From: Acanthaster planci | Lineage: Eukaryota; Echinodermata; Asteroidea; Valvatida; Acanthasteridae | Assembly (NCBI RefSeq): GCF_001949145.1 | Contig: NW_019091386.1 | Location: 397,435 to 461,434, forward strand | Direction of reading: 5' to 3' | Length of the DNA: 64,000 nt | In this document: in pieces, positions 36,401 to 46,607 of the stretch | How positions within the stretch are numbered: position 1 is the first letter of the stretch | Layout: the number at the start of each line of letters is the position of its first letter | Position numbers and translations under genes: made by a program | Notes under the pieces: generated by a model | Told to the model about the DNA's origin: nothing | The model's input: only the letters and a program-made list of their open reading frames with translations | Databases searched by the model: none

Positions 36401-37381
36401 TTACTTACGTACAACCAAGTTCATGATAGCTCTGAATGCATTACGCAGGACCAACCGGTGGTCCTTTTGTGTATACGTTAGGAACAGCGCCCCCGAGACC
36501 ATTTGTAGCACACCCACGCCGCCGAAAATGTACAGTAAAACCAAAACACCATTATAAGTCGTTACTTGGAATGATAACAGGTTCGTTAATACGACTGAGG
36601 GTGCCCAAGCCATGATAATTGTCGTGAAGTAGACACATGAATACCAGGTTGATTTGGATGGGCGCGCCTGGTGGCGAGGTTCCTGATTATTGTTGTGGGC
36701 GTGGTTATCGGCAGCAATGTTCCCGAGATTAATTCTCTCTGCTTGTATTTTACGCTGTTGATTTCTGGCGATGGTTACAGTGCCTATGACAGATACTGTA
36801 ATGAAAACCATACATGGAATTAGAACGATATCCATCAGTATGGTCGCTAACTTCAACAAGTAAGGGTTGCTGAAAATATACAGTATTGAAAAGAATCTCT
36901 CTTTGAACATGCCCATGCTGCCAAAGTATAACCCGGTGCCAGAAACGAGTGAAACTCCCCACGCGACCAGAATAATGCACACGCACAGTTTATTGGACAT
37001 GAAGTGTACGTATTTCAATGGATGTGCTATTTTGAAATATCTTTCGGCTGCAATGATTGAGGAGTTCAAGAAGTAGCCTGTGGAAAAGGCAAACATTGAT
37101 GCCACCTCTAGCAATACAACGTGTTTCTTGATGCGAGCGTTTAGATCAGTCAAGCCGATTACTATTGCCGTCACCAAGCAGATCAAACAGCCATTAACGT
37201 ATAAACTGACCAGGAAATAATTGGAATGATTCTGGAGTTGGCGACAGACTGCTACCGACAGGATGATCCAAAGGTAGACCAAACCAATGAGGACATTAAT
37301 CACTGTTAAACTTACCCTTAAACCTACTGAAAGTGCCAATAAATTTCCGATATAAGGGTTTGATGAGTCATTTACCTCCAT
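36401..37381 (-). CDS. Intronless cluster GPCR, subfamily 1, gene 2 (326 aa)
   Basis: The frame is open from a Met at 37393, but I prefer the Met at 37381. From there the protein (MEVNDSSNPY) lines up with its paralogs, and the conserved upstream element lies 58 bases before the ATG exactly as in gene 1. TM3 has ERY instead of DRY, the only Glu in the cluster at this place. The TM2 acidic residue is lost (Gly in NGCLICL). TM6 has AWAP and TM7 has LFLTY. The middle and C-terminal parts are almost identical in DNA to gene 4 at 42534-43514, while the N-terminal third differs (see findings). Confidence 0.92.
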   Translation of the reverse strand: MEVNDSSNPYIGNLLALSVGLRVSLTVINVLIGLVYLWIILSVAVCRQLQNHSNYFLVSLYVNGCLICLVTAIVIGLTDLNARIKKHVVLLEVASMFAFSTGYFLNSSIIAAERYFKIAHPLKYVHFMSNKLCVCIILVAWGVSLVSGTGLYFGSMGMFKERFFSILYIFSNPYLLKLATILMDIVLIPCMVFITVSVIGTVTIARNQQRKIQAERINLGNIAADNHAHNNNQEPRHQARPSKSTWYSCVYFTTIIMAWAPSVVLTNLLSFQVTTYNGVLVLLYIFGGVGVLQMVSGALFLTYTQKDHRLVLRNAFRAIMNLVVRK

Positions 37382-39599
37382 TGTAAATTCCACTTATGCA
37401 AAAAATGACAGCGCAAATGTCTTACCGCTGACGAAGTTACACCAGTGACCCTTTTGGTGTCTGAATTGGTCTGAAGTGGTCAGCCCATTGGAAAACACTG
37501 CTTCCTTCATTCACTCCAACAAAAGGTAACTGCGAAGCTGTTCTTTTGTGGGATTTCTCAAGGAGAAGCTGCAGACAACTATTTCAGAAAAGGTCTTCTT
37601 GCCTCTTGGCGTATGTTTTCCCGTGGCAGTCTCAAGATGCGCAGATTTAAACAGCACAGAGCAATCGAAATAATGCGCAGATTCGGTAGGATTCTGGTGA
37701 TCCGCCAGACGCCCCAGTTTGTAGAACCGATGTGACTGTTTCCCCCACAGAACCTGCGGTAAAAAGTTTGATCTGTTCGATCATGTCATCTGTTTTGACC
37801 CAAACGACTGGGTGTCACTTTGACACAAACATTTCTCGAGTCAGATCTTCAGCGTCAGTTTTGCCAAAGCAATGTTATTTGACTGTGCAGGTCGAGCGGT
37901 GGGTAACGTTGTTTCTGTGATCAGACCGGGATGCCCGTGTGTACCACTGAGCGACGTCCGAGGAATTTCCTTGCGAGTCCAACTTAAGTTGAGGTCAATT
38001 TTAGTCACAGGTCTTGGCCATGTTTGACATTGGTGTTCGAAGCATAGATGATTATATTCAGCGCAGGAGTTCGCAGGGTGCGTAGGATTGAACGGAACCG
38101 AGATTACTGCTGGACTGCGTCTACTGGCTGGTATATTCCAATCCCTGTCAGTTTGTTTCTGAGAAACGTTTCACAGCAAGGCTTCAGTCAGCGTAAAGCA
38201 GTGTCCGTCGGCAAAGACCTTAACTCCACCTGCCATAGATTTGTCACACAAGTCATAAGACCGACATTTCAAATGTCTGTGGTAGTCTAGCGAAATAAAT
38301 TCCACCAAATTATGCCAGAAACTGACAGCTGACTGCTGCCCTACTATACCACCGAAACAGCTGCATTCCACGGCGTGTCGAACTTTGACAGTTCTGCTTG
38401 TCCCAAGTATTGATAATGCCCTGTTTGTTCACCCCAAATTCCACCTGATTTCAAGTCTATTTTCCACTTTTCACAGAAGGGAAGCAGTTACTTTCTCAGC
38501 AGTGATCTATTGAAAGTCGACGTGAAACGGCTATTTACACGAACGAGTTACGCTGCAAACACAGTGCCTTATCCCGTCGGCCTTGATTATCAAGTGGCTG
38601 CATAAAGGCTGACACACAGGCCACATCGCGGTGGCTTTCAATCACTTGCCTGAGTGATGTTTATTCACCAGTTCAGTTATTGGCAATCGAGGTTAATGGA
38701 CTGTCTGGGGCCATCTGCTTATTAACTGCCGCAGAAAGCTTAAATTACATGTACCTAGTAATGACGGACAAAATTGGTCCCCTGAAAATTGGTGAAGCAG
38801 TGTGAAGCACGTCGGTTTCCGTTTTCGTGACGTACATGTCAACACAGTTAGGGACGGCATCAAAAATACAGAGACCGTTCGCACGCGTACGAACGCCAGG
38901 AACGCATTCTTTTGTTCAAGCTTCTCCACTTTGCACGCGTGAGAACGGCCCTCCCGTTCCCTTGCGTTCCTCTACAACAAAAGACCTGTCACGGTCTGCA
39001 CACGCAGCAATACCACATACATGTCCGTACAGTTAAGCCAATAAGCTATTCATACCCTTTGATGAAAAAAAGTGGCAGTTTGCTAAACTCAGGTGTGGGG
39101 CAACTCAGAAACACAAAAACTAGTGTTTCCTTTGCAAAAGCTCATCTGGGCAAAGATCTAAGCTGTTTCATGTCCATTCGAAGGTCTTTGGGTTGACAAT
39201 TCTATGTTACTAGAATTTGGAATGGGTTTGAATAATTTTGAGCTTAACTGTGTATCTGTGTCTAGTTTTCAACTTGGTCTGATGAACATACCAATGAACT
39301 CAGCCTGAGAGTGAATCTTTCCAGTTCCCCTGCTTGAAATTAAGTCTCTTGCCAAATACAGACAGGAATTTCGTTGAGTCTTGAGTTTCGTTGAGTTTCG
39401 TTTCGTTGAGTCTTGTGAATCAATTTGAAATTGTTTATTTGCTGTGGAAGTTAACTCGCATTGTAATTTTATAACAGAGCGTAAATTTGTAGCAAAAGTA
39501 TTTCTACTTTAAAGATACATAGGATGATTTTCTGAAGGGAACAGACAAGAAACTGAATTTCAGACGTTTTTTGACAATTGAAGAACAACCAAGTCTGTA
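37382..39599. other. 5' flank of cluster gene 2, part of the duplicated unit
   Basis: Non-coding. It matches the flanks of genes 1 and 3 in several blocks, for example TTACGCTGCAAACAC with GTGCCTTATCC (38550 and 41750 areas). A small TTCGTTGAGT tandem stretch sits at about 39371-39415. No ORF looks real. Confidence 0.65.
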
Positions 39600-40571
39600 C
39601 TACTCATGTACGAAAAAGTTAACAGCTTTGCATGCATTGCGCAAGACCTGTCGGTGCTCCTTTTGTATATAAGTTAGAAACAGCGCCCCCAAGACCATTT
39701 GCAGCACAGACACACCGCCGCAAATGTACACTAAGACCCAGACCTGTTGAAGGGTTATTATCTGAAATGATAATAGGTTTAGTAAGATGACAGATGGTAC
39801 CCAGGCCAAGATAATTGTGGCGCAGTAGGCACACGAGTACCAGGTTGATTTGGATGGTCGCACATTCTGGGGTCGTCGTTGTTTATTATAGTGGGTGGGG
39901 TTGTCGGTGGCAGCGTTTCCGAGATTAACTTTCTCTTCTTGTATTTTACGCTGTTGATTTCTGGCAATGTTCACGAGCCCAAAAACGAATACCGTAATTG
40001 ATACAATATACGGTATTACAAAAGTATCCATCAGTATGGCTAGTAATGTCAACAAATTGCGGTCATTGAAAACATCATCTATTGAAATTAATCCCGCTTT
40101 GACTATGTCTAAACTGCCAAAGTACAGCCCCACACCAGAAACGAGTGGAAAGCCCCATGCAACTAGAATGATGCAGACGCATAATTTGTTAGACATGACG
40201 CGGAGGTACTTCATTGGATTCGCTATTTTGTAATACCGATCAGCCGCAATCATTGTAGAATTGAAGAAGTAGCTCGTGAAACAGACAGCGAATGAAACAA
40301 AAGAAAGGAATAAAATCGACTTGTTAGTGGGAATAGTAAAATCGGTCGTGCCAATGGTTACTGCCGCCAACAAGCAGATCAAAAACTCATTAACATATAA
40401 ACTGACCAGGAAATAATTGGAGTGATTCCTGAGTTGGCGACAGACGGCTACCGAGAGGATGACCCAAAGGTAGACGAGACAGAGTGTAGCATTAATCGCA
40501 GAAAACGTCACCCTAATTCCCACTGAAAGTGTCAAAGAATTACCAGTGCTTAAGGAACTGTTCAGCTCCAT
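39600..40571 (-). CDS. Intronless cluster GPCR, subfamily 1, gene 3 (323 aa)
   Basis: Closest to gene 1 in sequence: the N-terminal third shares LWVILSVAVCRQLRNHSNYF and the TM7 region is similar. N-glycosylation sites at the start (NSS). TM3 has DRYYKIANP, TM6 has AWVP, TM7 has LFLTY, and TM2 has Glu in place of Asp2.50. The C-terminal tail is short (VNFFVHE). In gene sense it is followed by about 2.2 kb of spacer before gene 2. Confidence 0.93.
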   Translation of the reverse strand: MELNSSLSTGNSLTLSVGIRVTFSAINATLCLVYLWVILSVAVCRQLRNHSNYFLVSLYVNEFLICLLAAVTIGTTDFTIPTNKSILFLSFVSFAVCFTSYFFNSTMIAADRYYKIANPMKYLRVMSNKLCVCIILVAWGFPLVSGVGLYFGSLDIVKAGLISIDDVFNDRNLLTLLAILMDTFVIPYIVSITVFVFGLVNIARNQQRKIQEEKVNLGNAATDNPTHYNKQRRPQNVRPSKSTWYSCAYCATIILAWVPSVILLNLLSFQIITLQQVWVLVYICGGVSVLQMVLGALFLTYIQKEHRQVLRNACKAVNFFVHE

Positions 40572-42533
40572 TTTAATTTCGACCGTACAAAATATGATGT
40601 CGTAAATAAACGGCGCAGTAGTTACACCACTGACCCTTTCGATGCCCGAATTGGCTCAGATCGTCAGCTTGTTGGCAAACGTTGCGTCCAATACCGGTAG
40701 TAAAAGTGACCCTGAAGCTGTATTTCAGTTTTGGGGCGTTTCGATGCAGGAATTGCAGAAAGTCAATTCTTTATGGCGATGTCAATGCGTGTATCCCTAA
40801 TGTCCTTTGCACATTCAAGGTAGGCACTTTCACACAGCGTTAAATCCATAATATGAGACAGATATCTTGGGACATTAATGATCGGTTCGATTTCCCAGTT
40901 TAAAGAACTGATGCAACACTGACCTTAGTCGGAATGGTCTGATGTGAAGAGTGCTTAAAAACGGTGATCATTTTGGTCACGTGAGTTGTTCATGACCCAA
41001 ACACCAGGGCCTCTGTGACAACGTATATCAGAGAGCGTGACCTTTTCACTGCACTAAGTTGAGCAATATCATTTCTGTGAAGGGTCCAGACTGAGATGCC
41101 CGTTTGACGCACTGAGCATGTCCGAAGAAATTTGGGCACAATCCAACTTGCGCTCTGCTTCAGCCACAGGTCATGACCGTCTTGCAGGTTGGCTCGATAT
41201 TCATAGGGCATTCTATTTAACACAGGAGGCGGCACAATGCGTAGAATTTTACTGAACCCGAGATTGCTGCCCGGTGGTGTCTGATTGTTTAAGTCTTCCA
41301 GTCCTTTCACAAGTGCCTTTTCCAAGTTGTCAGGACTTAAGCTATTTTAAAGTAAGTTTCCATTCCTGAGGCGTTTTCAAAATAGCTTTTTCTCCTCCAG
41401 TGCAAAACCACACCTGTCGGTATGGCATTGATTCCAAAGACTGTTAACACCACTTAGCCTCGGACAAGTACCCGAATCAAAAGACTAATATGCAGTATAA
41501 GACATCTGTGATATTCCAGCGAAATCTCTTCAGCCAAATTCGGTAGAGGCCGGCGGTTGTCATTTGTCCCATTCTTCCATCGAAATAACTTCGTGTCTGC
41601 ATCTTGTGATGCCTGCTCACTCTGAATGCTGCCTCGTTACAACTAACAAGTCTTTTCTCTGCCCTGTCCACGGAAGTGAAGCAGTCACGTTCTCCGCAGT
41701 AATCTGAAGAAAGTCAACGTTGAACTGCTATTTGAACGAAAGGGTTACGCTGCAAACACCGTGCCTTATCCTGTCAACGTTGAACTGCTATTTGAACGAA
41801 AGGGTTACGCTGCAAACACCGTGCCTTATCCTGTGAGCCTTGGTCATCAAGTGGACGTATCAAGGCAGACATGCAGACCTGATCACAGTTGCTTTTAATT
41901 ACTTGCGGCTGTGATATTTATTCACCAATTCAATCATCGGCAGTCAAGTTTAGCAGCCTTCCTGCGACCAGGTTTAATTGGGATTCACCAATTAACTGAA
42001 GCAAACAAGAGCGCCTTTGTAGACCATACCCAGTAATGACCAAGACTTATTCCTCGACGGTTGGTGAGGCGAGGCGTGGCTTCCGTCGGTTCCATGACGT
42101 AAACGTCACTTGGGTCACCACAAAGTCATGTCCATGCCTAATTTGTGTGACTAGGTTGGTGGGCAAACTGTATGGCCATACGTATAGGATCATCATAAAG
42201 ACCTGCATGTACCAGTCGCATTGCAGAGAGTTCGAGCTGGCTTCCCGTCCCCCATGCCCTTCTGAGGCTAAGCTAAAGTTGTTTTCTCATATCAACAACT
42301 TGTGGTTGTCGCTGGAATGAAATAGCCGCCTGTAAGCCTATGTAAGTCACTACCTACTGGCTGTATATCCACCTCACACAGGCACATGCGGTGTTGCCAG
42401 CCATAATCAGTAGACTTTCCAAACCTTCCCGCATGTTATCAAGCTTTTAGCTGGATGCTGCTTTTTTAAAAGGGTGTTTTCCCTTTTGCTGCAGAGAGCG
42501 TAAGAGAATCTGACATTCTGTGCCTAATCTGCA
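40572..42533. other. 5' flank of cluster gene 3, part of the duplicated unit
   Basis: Non-coding. The upstream element ACACCACTGACCC (plus strand, 40624-40636) lies 53 bases before the ATG. Further out are blocks shared with the other flanks and the 60-bp local duplication at 41713. Confidence 0.65.
41713..41832. repeat. Exact 60-bp tandem duplication
   Basis: Bases 41713-41772 and 41773-41832 are the same (GTCAACGTTGAACTGCTATT onward, ending TTATCCT). No difference is seen, so it is a recent local duplication or an assembly artefact. It falls in a block conserved among cluster flanks, where the others have one copy. Confidence 0.95.
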
Positions 42534-43514
42534 TTACCCACGCACAAGCAAGTTAACGATAGCTTTGAATGCATTGCGCAGGACCAACCGGTGGTCCTTC
42601 TGTGTGTAAGTCAGAAATAGCGCCCCCAAGACCATTTGGAACATAGACACGCCGCCGAAAATGTACATTAAGACCCAAACACCTTGATAAGTCGTTACTT
42701 GGAATGCTAACAGGTTCGTTAAGATGACAGAGGGTACCCAAGCCATGATAATTGTCGTGAAGTAGACACATGAATACCAGGTTGATTTGGATGGGCGCGC
42801 CTGGTGGCGAGGTTCCTGATTATTGTTGTGGGCGTGGTTATCGGCAGCAATGTTCCCGAGATTAACTCTCGCGGCTTGTATTTTACGCTGTTGATTTCTG
42901 GCAATGATTACAGTGCCTATGACAGATACTGCAATGAAAACCATACATGGAATTAGAACGATATCCGTCAGTATGGTCGATAATATTAACAAGTTGGTGT
43001 TGCTAAAAGCATGCAGCATTGAAAGGAATCTCTTTTTGAACAGGCCTGTACTGCCAAAGTACAGGCCTATGCCAAAAACGAGTGAAACTCCCCACGCGAC
43101 CAGAATAATGCACACGCACAGTTTATTGGACATGAAGTGTACGTATTTCAATGGATGTGCTATTTTGAAATATCTGTCGGCTGCAATGATTGAGGAGTTC
43201 AAGAAGTAGCAAGTAAAAGAGGTTAAAGCCGAGACAATACCCAGCAACACAAGGGGCTTGTTGGTGACATCGGTTATATCAGCCACGCTGATTGCCAATG
43301 CTGTTACCAAGCAGAGCAAACACTCATTAACATATAAACTGACCAGGAAAAAATTGGAGTGATTCCGAAGTTGGCGACAGACTGCTACCGAGAAGATGGC
43401 CCAAAGGTAAACGAAATCGAAGAGAATATAAATCGCAGTTAAGCCTACCTTTACACCAACTGAAAGTGCAAAGAAATGACCGGTATCATTCTCTAATGAG
43501 CCATTGACATCCAT
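42534..43514 (-). CDS. Intronless cluster GPCR, subfamily 1, gene 4 (326 aa)
   Basis: Same build as gene 2 and the same length. TM3 has DRYFKIAHP, ICL3 has RKIQAARVNLGN and NNNQEPRHQARPSK, TM6 has AWVP and TM7 has LFLTY. The Glu replacing Asp2.50 is present (NECLLCL). The N-terminus MDVNGSLENDTG has two glycosylation sites. From TM3 onward the DNA matches gene 2 far better than genes 1 and 3. Confidence 0.93.
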   Translation of the reverse strand: MDVNGSLENDTGHFFALSVGVKVGLTAIYILFDFVYLWAIFSVAVCRQLRNHSNFFLVSLYVNECLLCLVTALAISVADITDVTNKPLVLLGIVSALTSFTCYFLNSSIIAADRYFKIAHPLKYVHFMSNKLCVCIILVAWGVSLVFGIGLYFGSTGLFKKRFLSMLHAFSNTNLLILSTILTDIVLIPCMVFIAVSVIGTVIIARNQQRKIQAARVNLGNIAADNHAHNNNQEPRHQARPSKSTWYSCVYFTTIIMAWVPSVILTNLLAFQVTTYQGVWVLMYIFGGVSMFQMVLGALFLTYTQKDHRLVLRNAFKAIVNLLVRG

Positions 43515-45629
43515 TCTACTTTCATCTATGAAAACCGTGATGTCATAAATATCTTACATTATTGATAACACTGACGCTTATGTCTAAATTGATTCAGAGG
43601 GTTGGCCTCTACTATTCTGTTGATGGTTTTCTCGGGGAGGAACTGTAGATTGTTAGTTCAGAAAACCCTTCCAGTTTCCTCTCTTTTCACGTTCTTTTCT
43701 TGGCAGCGCCAAGTTTTTTGGCAGATTCCAACCGTATAAATCTATCAAATGGTGTGCAGATGCCGTTGGATTCTAATGATCGGCGAGAGTTCACAGCTTT
43801 GCGGCTGATGTGGCACTGACTTGCGCCAGAAATCCCGTCAGAACCTGGGCTCCTCACCCCACTCGTACAGTTTGGTTTGATCCGAAACACTTGGTCGATC
43901 TTCAAGTTTGGGCAAGGAGGTTGAGATACCTGTTTGCCACACAGAACGTGTCCCAGGAATTTGATTGCCAGTCTACTGTGTGCTCTGTTTCAGTCTCGGA
44001 CCTCTCCTTGTCGTAAATAGGAGTGAGAAATGTACAACACGGCATGAGGTTGTGAGATTAGAAATCAACACGATTGCTATGCTGTAGCATCACTCGTGAG
44101 TTTCCAGTTATTGCTGAGGTTTTCTACACGATCATTCAAACTTCACCTCTTAAAGGTTCTTCTTTAAAGACATGTTTTCTTCCACGCAGCTCCACTCTCT
44201 GTTGTAGCCACACGTATGTCCTTCAGTGACTCAGTTCATAAATGACATACAACACACTTTCCTTTGCATGGCAACAAACACAGACTTGTCATAAACACTG
44301 GCATCAGGTGTTCCAGGAAAATCGTCTGACAGTTGCAGTGGAAACTGGCAGCTTCAATCTGTGTGAGTTCTTTCAACCAAACATCTCAACATCAGGGTCC
44401 GTCTGAATATGCCATGTCTTGGAAGTCGCTATCATTTGGTCATAATCTGAGTCTTACGCTGCTTACACTATCGGTATTTGCTTCGCAACACGTTTTTCCC
44501 CACACAGAATAATTTCAGTGGTCAGTTTAACTTTCTCATTGAGAATTCACAGAAATCCACAGTGTGGCAGGTAGTCGCACCCTGAAAACACGGTGCCTTA
44601 TCCTATCAGTCCTGGTTGTCAAGTGACGGTACACCCGCCAATGGTCTGCGTAAAAGACCTGTGAGCGGCTTTAATAACGATTGATTCTTCTTTTCGCCAG
44701 ATATTCACATGAATTGGCAGTCGGGGTTACCGAAGTTTCTTGGAGCCGGTATTAATTGCGACCTGTCAGTTACCGCAAGACACCAGCACTGTCATCGCAG
44801 AGGTGAAACTGATTATTGGCTTACAAAACTGATTCCCCCAAAAATTAGGGAGGCACGTCATATTGGCTGTCGGTTTCAAGACACATATTTTGATGGAGTT
44901 GTCACGTGTCCCTGGATAATTTACGCAACTCGGTCTGACGAAACGAACTATATCAGCGCTATTATGTGGGATATATGACATAGACTTCATGGACCAGTTT
45001 TATGTCGAGGAGTGTCCACAGATTTTTTCCTCCCATATTGCTCCTCTGAGCGTGGATTTCGTGCTTATCACCAAGAGCTGCATGTGATTCTCACAGCCCC
45101 TTCTTTATGCAGCTAAATTTTTCTCTTTCAATGTGACTTGCGTGCATTCCAGATGGCTTCATTTTGAAACTGTTTATAACACCATGTGAGTTAGCTATTC
45201 TGTTGTAAATTGTTCTGTTTCAGATGAATATTAAACTTCATTAATTAAAATGGAACAGATAAAAAGGAACTGAGGTATTCAAGGTGAAAAGATGTTATCA
45301 CAGCAGTAACAGATAGCCTTATCGTGAGATTCCCATCTACTCTGTGGATCCTAATTTCATGAGAAATAGATTAAAGCACTCTGAGCTTCACGGTTTTTTC
45401 ATTCAACTTGATAATGATAGCCAGGCATGCAGTTCGCAGCACAAATCTGTGTTCTCTCCGCACTTCCGTCAGAAAGAGTGTCCCAGCGCAATCTGCCAAT
45501 ATCAATTAAATTAGTAATATTATTTGTCTTATATGAATCCAAGTATAAAGCTTATTGCTTTTCTCATCTAGGTTGCTGCGCGTACGTTATATTCAAACGA
45601 ATTAGCTGAAGAGTCGCTGACATCGAAGG
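43515..45629. other. 5' flank of cluster gene 4
   Basis: Non-coding. Partly alignable with the other flanks (GGTGCCTTATCC near 44590) but more eroded. A degenerate form of the promoter-proximal element, AACACTGACGCTT, lies about 53 bases before the ATG (43567). Confidence 0.6.
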
Positions 45630-46607
45630 TTAGCGCCTGAGCTTTTCCTTTATGGCCTGGCACGCATTGCACAACACTGACCTGTGTTCACTTTGCATGT
45701 ACACCAGAAAGAGCGCCCCCAACACCATTTGCGTTATTGCAGTGCCACTGAGAACAAACATGACGACGTACACAGTCCGCGTGAGGATGACCAACTCAAG
45801 CATGACAAGAGTGATGGTGACCAGGTTGGGAACCCAGGCGATGACAATAGTGGCAAAATATGTGCAGGAGTACCAGACTAATTTATGTGAAGACGGCCTT
45901 CTGATTGGGCCGACCTCCTCTTTGACTTGAGGGCCATTGGTGGAAATAGTCCCAAGATTGATTCTCTCAGCGTCTATCTTGTGCTGCTGCTTCCGAGCAA
46001 TGCGTGCCAATGCCACGACGGATGCCCCGATCATTAGCAAGGAGGGAGCTGCAAAGCTGTCCATAAGGATGACCGTTTGGTGCAAGAAAGCTTCACTTGT
46101 ATACAAATCATTCACCGATACAAAATCTGAGTCGAAATTGTGCCAGTGAGCAACAAATGAACCAATCAAGGTAACAATTAACAGGCCAAATGAAACTATA
46201 ATAATACAGGCGCATACTTTGTTGGACATCAGTCGGAGGTATTGCATTGGCTTTGCAATTTTGAAATATCTGTCAGCAGCAACAACAACGGAAAATGAGA
46301 AATAGCAACCGGCGAATACACCTGACATACTAGCAAACAACAACATAGGTGTTTTGGGAAAAGGGAAATTCGTGTCCAGGTTGATTTGTATCCCGATTAG
46401 AAGAATACAAACCAGCTCAATTACAAGTAAACTTGCCAGAAAAAGATTGGAATGATCTCTGAGTCTGCGGCTGAGAAGGATCGAGAAGATCAGCCAAAGG
46501 TAAATAAGACAGACGATTGTTCCAAGTACATTTAAAATCACTGTGACCGTCTTTGGCAGAGATAAATCCGCGGGGGCGTCTGTAACGAGAGAGTTGTTGT
46601 TTTCCAT
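45630..46607 (-). CDS. Intronless cluster GPCR, subfamily 2, gene 5 (325 aa)
   Basis: Founding-type member of the second subfamily, with genes 6 and 7. TM3 has DRYFKIAKPMQYLRLMSNKV, which all three share. ICL3 has RKQQHKIDAERINLG. TM6 has AWVP. TM7 reads ALFLVYMQSEHR, again without NPxxY. Glu replaces Asp2.50 (LVIEL). The start Met (MENNNS) lines up with MERHNS and MEQNNS of the relatives. Confidence 0.93.
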   Translation of the reverse strand: MENNNSLVTDAPADLSLPKTVTVILNVLGTIVCLIYLWLIFSILLSRRLRDHSNLFLASLLVIELVCILLIGIQINLDTNFPFPKTPMLLFASMSGVFAGCYFSFSVVVAADRYFKIAKPMQYLRLMSNKVCACIIIVSFGLLIVTLIGSFVAHWHNFDSDFVSVNDLYTSEAFLHQTVILMDSFAAPSLLMIGASVVALARIARKQQHKIDAERINLGTISTNGPQVKEEVGPIRRPSSHKLVWYSCTYFATIVIAWVPNLVTITLVMLELVILTRTVYVVMFVLSGTAITQMVLGALFLVYMQSEHRSVLCNACQAIKEKLRR

